The position numbers and the translations under genes were made by a program. A stretch of 64,000 bases of DNA from Isoetes taiwanensis (Eukaryota; Streptophyta; Lycopodiopsida; Isoetales; Isoetaceae). The notes under the pieces were generated by a model, which worked only from the letters and a program-made list of their open reading frames with translations, had not been told where the DNA came from and ran no database searches. The DNA is taken from assembly GCA_021234155.1 (NCBI GenBank), contig JAJEKV010000012.1, positions 4,221,789 through 4,285,788 on the forward strand, in the 5' to 3' direction. Below are positions 57,831 through 64,000 of the stretch, in pieces (position 1 is the stretch's first letter; every line of letters begins with the position of its first letter).

Positions 57831-58293
57831 TAACAGGAATTTCAGGAAAAAGATAATTTATAACCTTCATTGATGATTATAGCAGAAAAACAAGAGTATA
57901 TTGCTTAAGGAAAGGAGTTGGCGTTTGAAGCTTTCAAGGCATTTGTAGCTGAAGTGGAGTGCTCAACAGAACAAGGAATCAAGTGTGTGCGTTCTGATAG
58001 AGGAGTTGAGCATCTCTCATCAAATTTTAAAACATATTGCATTGATAGAGGGATCAAAAGGCAATACACTTGTAGCTATATGCCCAAGCAAAATGGAATA
58101 TTAGAAAGAAAAAATATTAGAAAGACTATGTTAAAATATGCTGGCCTGCCTAATTACCTCTGGGAGAAGATAGTAAAGACTGCAGTGACGATTCAAAATT
58201 CTTTACGATCAAATGTTTTGAGGGGAAAAAGCTCAAAAGAAATGTGGTCAGAGAAAATCCTAGATCTTGGAAAATTCAAAGTATTTGGATGTA
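57831..58293 (+). pseudogene. Copia integrase remnant (copy 2, right of the Helitron)
   Basis: The main frame reads AFEAFKAFVAEVECSTEQGI, VRSDRGVEHLSSNFKTYC, YMPKQNGILERKN and LPNYLWEKIVKTAV. The integrase DDE core context SD-x-G-x-E-(F/H)-x-S and (P)-Q-Q/KQNG-x-x-ER is recognisable. The FIDDYSRKTRVY part precedes it in a shifted frame. It ends near 58293 by direct fusion to repeat X. Inactive. Confidence 0.85.
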
Positions 58294-58843
58294 TTCCCGT
58301 GGATGTTTGGATGGCAAATTCCATATATCCCATGTTATCGGTAAGGCAAATTCTGCAAGTTCTTTCATGAGGGATGAGATCTAGACTCTTCCTCCACTTT
58401 ATGTTGCGGTCTCACCATAAAGGAGCGGGTAGACCCAGGAGATGGGGCCACAAAAACTCAATGAGACAGCCTTTCTCGGTTGCGCTTCTTCGAAAGGCCG
58501 TATCCTAATGCCCTACCTCTGAAGCACAATTCCCCTATCTAACCATTGAATCCTTGAATTAATACCATGCTATGAGGATGTCCAAGAAAATTCAATATCA
58601 AGCTGCCATAAGATCAAACTGCGAACATCCCGCAGGCTATTTAGATAGAATTCTAATTGTTTATCGTGCACCACATGATGTGGACTCTGGAATGGCGAAC
58701 CGACTTTGCCATATAGTTTGGAACACCAAAATTATCCTAGGGGCCAATTGATACGATATATTTTGCCAAATAAGAAAACAAGGACGCCTCATCAAGCAGT
58801 TAGTAGCCACAATATAGGCTAATTGGCTTATGGATACTTTATG
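58294..58843 (+). repeat. Repeat X, partial copy 3
   Basis: Begins at GGATGTTTGGATGGCAAATT, about 460 bp into the repeat, fused in mid-sequence to the integrase remnant, and ends at CTAATTGGCTTATGGAT, matching copy 1 to about 43390. The abrupt joins suggest deletion or recombination rather than insertion. Confidence 0.75.
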
Positions 58844-58896
58844 CTAAAAATTAAAATGCCTTCTCTATTTTAAGGCTTCTTTACTTTTTATGTATA

Positions 58897-59337
58897 TATT
58901 TGATACGGGTAAAGATAAAGTTACTTCGGTTTTGGTGATTCCGCGGAAAAAATATCCCTTCTAGTGGAATCACCAAAATCGCGCAGTAACTGCGCAGTCA
59001 CGCTGACTGCATCTGCCCCTTAACCAATTTTTTGCGCAGATCTTTGAGCTTGAATACCTCGCCGATCGAGCTGCAAATCGATTCGGACCACTTCTATGTG
59101 GGTTGGAATGAGACCGATTAGAGAAGGTCATCCATGCAAACCAAAAATCAGATCGAGCGCCTCCAGATTCAAAAGGACAAAAAATTGCCCTCAAAAGGTG
59201 CAGTTACTGCGTTACTGCACAGTTTGGGCGAGTGATTCTGCAGGACGGATTTTTTCTGTGGTGATTCTGCCGGAAGGGATATCTCTGCCACGGAATCACC
59301 AAAACTAGAGTAACTTTATCTTCACCCTATTTTATAC
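58897..59337. mobile_element. Mutator-like MITE with 10-bp target duplication
   Basis: Terminal inverted repeats GGGTAAAGATAAAGTTACT (from 58907) and AGTAACTTTATCTTCACCC (to 59327) match at 18 of 19 positions. They are flanked by TATTTGATAC and TATTTTATAC, a 9-of-10 match fitting a 9-10 bp target duplication. The 421-bp element has subterminal direct and inverted GGTGATTC(C/T) motifs (at least four) and a repeated GCAGTTACTGCG-like palindromic word. No coding capacity. Confidence 0.85.
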
Positions 59338-59660
59338 TATAGCTAAAACTCATAAGAATATCTTATTTTCAATTAAATTTTTATTTTCCAACCAAAATTT
59401 TTGTAAAAAAACATTTGCCAACGTAATGGCGTGAGTTTGATTGATGATATACCATTTTAATTCTAATCATAATCTTTACTATCATGTTAATATAGCAATA
59501 AATTCAAAGTCGAGTGACAAACTATAAGGAATCCAATCAATGGATGAAACACAATAAATACATGAGTCAACAGCATAAATTGATTCAAACAAATTGAGAT
59601 CAACATTAGAGTTGTACCAACTCGATTCATTGGAAGTATACCTCGTTTTGGTTGTTTTAA
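59338..59660. other. No gene seen
   Basis: AT-rich sequence without ORFs or repeats that I could match elsewhere in the window. Confidence 0.5.
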
Positions 59661-59752
59661 TCTACCATATAGTGTGAGGAGGTGGAGAGATGGTCATAAT
59701 GGAGGGCCATTATCACCATCTCTCCATCTTTTGACACTATATATATGGTAGA
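59661..59752. other. Long imperfect hairpin 1 (92 nt)
   Basis: TCTACCATATAGTGT with GGTGGAGAGATGGT on the left pairs with ACCATCTCTCCATC and ACACTATATATATGGTAGA on the right, around a short loop near 59700. Arms of about 40 nt with few mismatches. It could be a MITE remnant or a small-RNA precursor. Confidence 0.7.
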
Positions 59753-59775
59753 TTGTACTTAGAGAGCATGCTTGC

Positions 59776-59861
59776 AATATGGCCGTGCACCGGATGGCAG
59801 TCTAGGTGTAGTTCAAAGCTTTTGACTGCACCTGAACTTCCGTCTGGTGCATGGCCATATT
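59776..59861. other. Long imperfect hairpin 2 (86 nt)
   Basis: AATATGGCCGTGCACCGGA with GGCAGTCTAGGTGTAGT (59776-59812) pairs with GACTGCACCTGAACT and TCCGTCTGGTGCATGGCCATATT (59824-59861), leaving a loop of about 11 nt. It lies 23 bp from hairpin 1 and next to an R3 module. Confidence 0.7.
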
Positions 59862-60420
59862 CTAAACAAGGTGCACCCTGGACTTCCACAGTCGTTGGAT
59901 CCGTCGATCCTACGGCCCAGACCATATGTTGAAGCCTCCTGGCACCTCTCGTTTCACTTATGGTCATTTATGATTGGGGGCACCTATGATTTTAAAGTAT
60001 AGAATATGAGTTTGTCTAAGGTTTTGATGGAATATCGAGCTTTTATACGGATTGCCTAAGGTTTTAGAATATGAAATACGGGGGCTCAAACCTCTACCAA
60101 AATAACTTAATGTCCTAATAAGACTAATTTGACCAACATAGCCAATGATCTAACATGATTATTCTTATTATTTCTTTTTTAAATCTATGTTTATTTTATT
60201 ATAACAACCCACTCAATTGTTTTTGGGATATGGTCTATGGTTTCACGAATTATCATTTTTACATCTATATCAAATCCCCCCGGAACCCCCTGTTATTGTG
60301 CTACATATTCTAAACGAGGTGCACCCTGGACTACCACAGTCATCGGATCCGTCGATCTGACGGCCCAGATCGTATGTTGGAGCCTCCTGGCACCTCTCGT
60401 TTCATTGATCCAAAAAATGT
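59862..60420 (+). repeat. Repeat family R3, plus-oriented copy with two terminal modules
   Basis: Modules with GGTGCACCCTGGACT, CCACAGTC, TCGGATCCGTCGATC-like, ACGGCCCAGA and CCTCCTGGCACCTCTCGTTT occur at about 59871-59965 and 60313-60405. The intervening DNA is the reverse complement of 48690-48980. Together with 48476-49165 this defines a moderately repeated element whose class I cannot assign. Confidence 0.7.
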
Positions 60421-61400
60421 ATCAGAGTTCTAGAAACTCCCGGAACCAAGGAAAAACGGTCGATCCAGCCATACCAATGATTGAGCACCGGATATTTTTA
60501 GCCGAAACTTAGTTATTCAGGATCTCCTGCCTTTTTGAAGATATTTGGGGATCAAAAAAGGGAAATCCGGAAATAGAACATTCCTGCCTTTAAATACAAC
60601 TGTTTTTCTCAGTTCTAATTCAGAAGTCCCGGTTGAGCGCTCTAAGAAACCTTATGCCTTGCTGTGATGGACGAGTTTGTCTCTAGTGTTTAGTTTTCTT
60701 TCTGTTTGCGGTTTGGTAATCAGGATAACGATTTCCTGTTGAAAAGCTTGAGCCCGGTTGGGTGGTTAAATCCTTCTAAAGATTGAAGTGCATATTTCTC
60801 TTTTGAAAATTCCTTTATCTAGATGTAGTAGCCTACAAATTCTATATGCTTTGGTTTCTGGCAATGTTACTCATGGAACACTTATTATTTAAAAAATATG
60901 AAAGGATGTTGTCATGATCTCTTGACAACTAAATTGTTTTTAACATTTGTCCTAGCATGCCACACCATACCTCATCCCTATGTCGAAAATTTGAAAGAAT
61001 TGCCCTAAATAAACATGTTCATTGCAAGTTTATTATTCCTATTAGGCACGTTGGGCATGTTAGCTATGTGTACCAAATATGTTCCTTGAGGTCACTTTGG
61101 CGCTTGGAATTCACTACGTTAGCTATTTGTACCAAATACGTTCCTTGGGTCACTTTGGCGCTTGTAATTGTCTAATAGCTCCATATTTTGTGTTACACCA
61201 CTTTTGACTTGCCTAAGATGGTGGTGTATTGATCTGCAGTTTTTTAGGCTGCTTAAGACTGCTGGAAGCATGCCTCTTTAGCGAATCACTGAGAAATGTT
61301 CGCGACGGGCAGCCACGATAAATTCATGGGCAAATTATAAAAATGCCTTAGTATCTCACTTAAATTATAAAAATACCCATGTATTTCCATGAATTATAGG
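60421..61400. other. No gene seen; short tandem repeat
   Basis: A 54-bp stretch containing GTTAGCTATGTGTACCAAAT, CGTTCCTT and TCACTTTGGCGCTTG occurs twice at about 61048-61170. Near 61293-61325, GAAATGTTCGCGACGG resembles the reverse complement of the hairpin at 14076-14112. Two ATTATAAAAATGCC/ATACCC repeats follow at 61332-61375. Confidence 0.45.
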
Positions 61401-63165
61401 AATGCCATTCCGTGCTAAGTGGTGCCCACCACTTAGGGTTTCCGTTGACTAGCCCAAAAGGTGCTCTGCCCGCGTTCTTGAGTCCCCAAATTCAATTCTA
61501 GGCACCCTTTTCGCCGCAGAGACCCTCAAACTTTGGGAGTCATGGCCACGAGAAGATGGGCGGCACAGGAAACAAAGGCGAGGGCCCCGCCAAAGCGGTC
61601 CCGATCGGCCATCATGGACGGGGAGAGAGTCATCCTCCATGAAGAAGGAGGCTCTGCCAAGGCTAAGGCCCCCTCACCAGGCCCCGCCCGTGAAGGGGAT
61701 TAATTGCTCGACCACATAGGAACTCCCCGCCTCTACAGAGAATTGGAGCCACATCAAAGCTGGAATGGAGGGGCTAACAAAGGTGCTGCAGATTGAGGGC
61801 TAATGGTGCCCCTGGGCGGCATGATGGCGTTGGAGATGGAGTCCCGGCATCCCATGTGCTCAAAAGGCAAATGTGGTCGAGAAGAACCGTATCACGTGCT
61901 TGAGACCGCGCGACATGTGGAAGATGGCCTTGGCCTTGCACACTTCGAGCCAAGCACCCGGGGCCATGCAGAGGTGACCGACATGCGGGCCGCCCTAGAC
62001 TCTGTGTTCATCACTCGGACACCATGACACAGGAGGAGGCCCAGAATGGGAGGAGATGATGGTCCACTTTTGTCTGAAGCTGATCGAGAGGTAGAGGCAG
62101 CCACCACCATGGCGGAGGAGCCGCAGTGCTCTTGCGCATCAGCCGGAACCGGCCGGGATCTTGAGGTAAAGATCGGCGAATGAACCCGACCCTCGGCGGC
62201 GGGTGTCTTGGCGGGGCTCCGAGCATCTCTGCTACTTCGAGCACAGGCTCCGAGGGGTTGCGGGCAACCATCCTGAGCGAGCGGGGTCTCCCTCTGAGAG
62301 ATTCATAGTCATTTCTTGGCGGTGCGGCGGGGGAGATGGCCAAGCAGCGGCCGAGCTGCGCAAGCTGTACTCCCGCCTTCCTGCCGGGGCGAAACGGGCT
62401 GGGGCAGCTATCCAGCCACGACCTCCCGCAGCCGGCGGCCCACGCCCCCCGCTGGCGCCCGCTCTCAAACCACTCCCGCCATCCCGGCCACATTCCGATC
62501 CTCCACGCCATCCCGGCCACCACCACCACCCCCGGCCACGGGGACCCGGCCTCCGCCCACCTTGGACCCAGAGCCCGCGAGAACTCGAGGCCGCAGGCGG
62601 AAGGGAACCTATCCTGGTAGTTCAGGCATGCGAGGCAGCAGGGGAGAGTCTGCGCCCACAACATCCAGAACACACATTCTCGATCGGATGACATTCGAGG
62701 CGATTCACATTTCTCGGCGGCGGCATGGGGCTGTGCCGGCCCGTGACGCCATTGTCATATTCCCGGTTGCGGATGCAGTGCGTGATGCCATATTGCGCCC
62801 GGGGGCGGATGTTGAAGGGACATCCACATGCGTGGGCGGGACCTCACCGCGTGCTTGGGGAGGCCGCCTTGACGGGGAGCTTAATGGGGAATTGGAGGCA
62901 TTACCGCCCAGCGAGGGCCACGGGGGGGGATTGGTTGGCGGGATGCACATTTTGGAAACCGGCCGCTGCTGGCTGAGACCCAGCGGCCCCAACCCACGGT
63001 TGCGGCCACCTTGCTTCTACTACCCACGGCCCCCTCTCACGCTCCCTCACGTTACCCGCCCTCTCAGCCACATCTGCCTCCCGGCTCCATCTACTTCTCA
63101 CTCGACCTCTCTGCTTCTCGTCCTCCCCCGCTTCAGGCTAGCGCATACCATCGGTGACAAATAGG
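61401..63165 (+). pseudogene. GC-rich 5' part of a LINE, possible ORF1 region
   Basis: Base composition jumps to GC-rich and stays so to the end of the window. A plus-strand ORF at 62316-63164 (282 codons, Pro/Arg/Thr-rich, PSRPPPPPPATGTRPPP) directly precedes the endonuclease frame and could be a degraded ORF1. No RRM or zinc knuckle is visible, and other frames are equally open because of high GC. Assignment to the LINE rests on position and composition. Confidence 0.4.
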
Positions 63166-64000
63166 AATTGTGCCTCCGGGTGGTCTCATGGAATTGTCGA
63201 GGCTTCCCTTAGCGAAGGGGGCGGTCTCGAACTTCAGTGGCGGCCCGGTATGGATCTCATCTTCCTCATGGAACATGGGAGCATCTTTGAGCCTGAGCTA
63301 CGATTTCTTAGGGTTACCAACATTTCTCGGTCTTCAATACACATGCGGGACAGGGGGGTCATGGTGGAGTGGCTTGCTACTACCGGACAACCTTGGCACA
63401 TTCGGTTACCCTCCGGAAAGGCAGACGGACACAACCGTACTTACGGGTTCGTTGTGCATAATACCCGTGGCAACCCTCTTTTTCGGCGCTGTTATTTCCC
63501 TCACGCAGCTGACACCTTCTATCGCAGCCACCCCGTCACGGATAGGATGGACCCGTATGTCGATCTATATGATGACATCTGGCCGACATCCGCGGATTGG
63601 GTAGGGTAGTCCTTCTTGGAGATTTCAATGCACGGACGGGAGTAGAGCAGCCCATGCGACTTGACCCCTGTTGTGATGTCCAACAGCGCCCGACGAGTAG
63701 CACAGCCCGCGGTCGGGGATGATGTGACCAGTCACTCGCTTTGTGAGGCGGTTGCTCTGCTATGTGGCATTTTGACTTGATAATTTGCAATGGCCTTTCC
63801 ACGGTGGCGATTCTGCAAGTGCACATGCGAGCCGGGACAATCGGGGGAGGGTCTAGTGTGGTGGACTATGTGCTTGTAGTTGCGCGAGATATGCATCTCG
63901 CTCGTTCGTTTAGGGTGGAGCCCGCGACGGTCGGGATGAGGAGAGTCCGACTCGGATCACCTCCACTTTATTTGGACCCTAGTTTGGCGAGCCGCGAACC
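63166..64000 (+). pseudogene. LINE endonuclease domain (APE type), broken, runs off the window
   Basis: Plus-strand frames show LRVVSWNCRGFP (63174 on), the usual first endonuclease motif with its catalytic Asn; RVVLLGDFNARTG (GDFNA at 63618-63632); SSVVDYVLVVARD (about 63855); and SDH at 63952-63960, the catalytic Asp-His end motif. A TAG follows FP at once, and later motifs lie in different frames, so this copy is inactive. The RT domain is expected to the right of the window. It differs from the AT-richer LINE at 13.1-13.8 kb. Confidence 0.85.

Noticed and set aside
62203-62694. Overlapping long ORFs on both strands
   Set aside because: High GC keeps several frames open; only the endonuclease frame downstream has recognisable motifs.

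Overview
This is a stretch of a land-plant nuclear genome. The evidence is two plant genes with many short exons and GT-AG introns, set in dense plant-type transposable elements (Copia and Ty3-type LTR elements, L1-like LINEs, Helitrons, MITEs). The V-ATPase subunit H protein is full length but reads as fairly divergent from the seed-plant versions I know. That leans towards a non-seed plant (fern, lycophyte or bryophyte), but I cannot fix the species. There are no rRNA genes, no convincing intact tRNA genes and no CRISPR.

Layout. 1-8149: head-to-tail array of a non-autonomous LTR retrotransposon, four LTRs alternating with three non-coding internal regions of about 2.2 kb; it continues beyond the left edge. 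8144-11235: decayed, mostly minus-strand coding remnants (an unknown basic protein, a small HPt-like exon, a Helitron Rep/helicase). 11236-19400: non-coding DNA with short duplications, a LINE reverse-transcriptase fragment (minus), a minus-strand LTR joined to a long unrecognised ORF, a Helitron N-terminal fragment and a foldback element. 19400-26408: no gene seen, only diverged repeats and small tandem duplications.

26409-32220 (+): a complete 11-exon gene for V-ATPase subunit H (449 aa when spliced). Its 3.3-kb sixth intron carries a perfect 79-bp inverted repeat. 32290-33921: a small Copia-type element with short LTRs and only gag remnants. 36049-42273 (-): a complete 13-exon gene for a plant PHD-finger protein (862 aa), with one GC-AG intron. 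The two genes are convergent and are the only clearly intact host genes here.

42496-58843: nested transposons. Two copies of a rearranged Copia element share the same internal inversion of the gag-protease segment. Copy 1 is interrupted by a LINE 3' end and a short repeat family. Copy 2 is interrupted by a 5,471-bp Helitron (52360-57830), whose exact ends are proved by the uninterrupted paralogous site in copy 1. 58907-60420: a Mutator-like MITE with near-perfect target duplications, two long hairpins and copies of a repeat also found near 49 kb in the other orientation. About 61400-64000 (+): a GC-rich LINE with a broken endonuclease ORF running off the window.

The host genes do not form a pathway. 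One is a regulator of the vacuolar proton pump and the other a probable nuclear chromatin reader. The rest records repeated insertion, inversion and unequal recombination.
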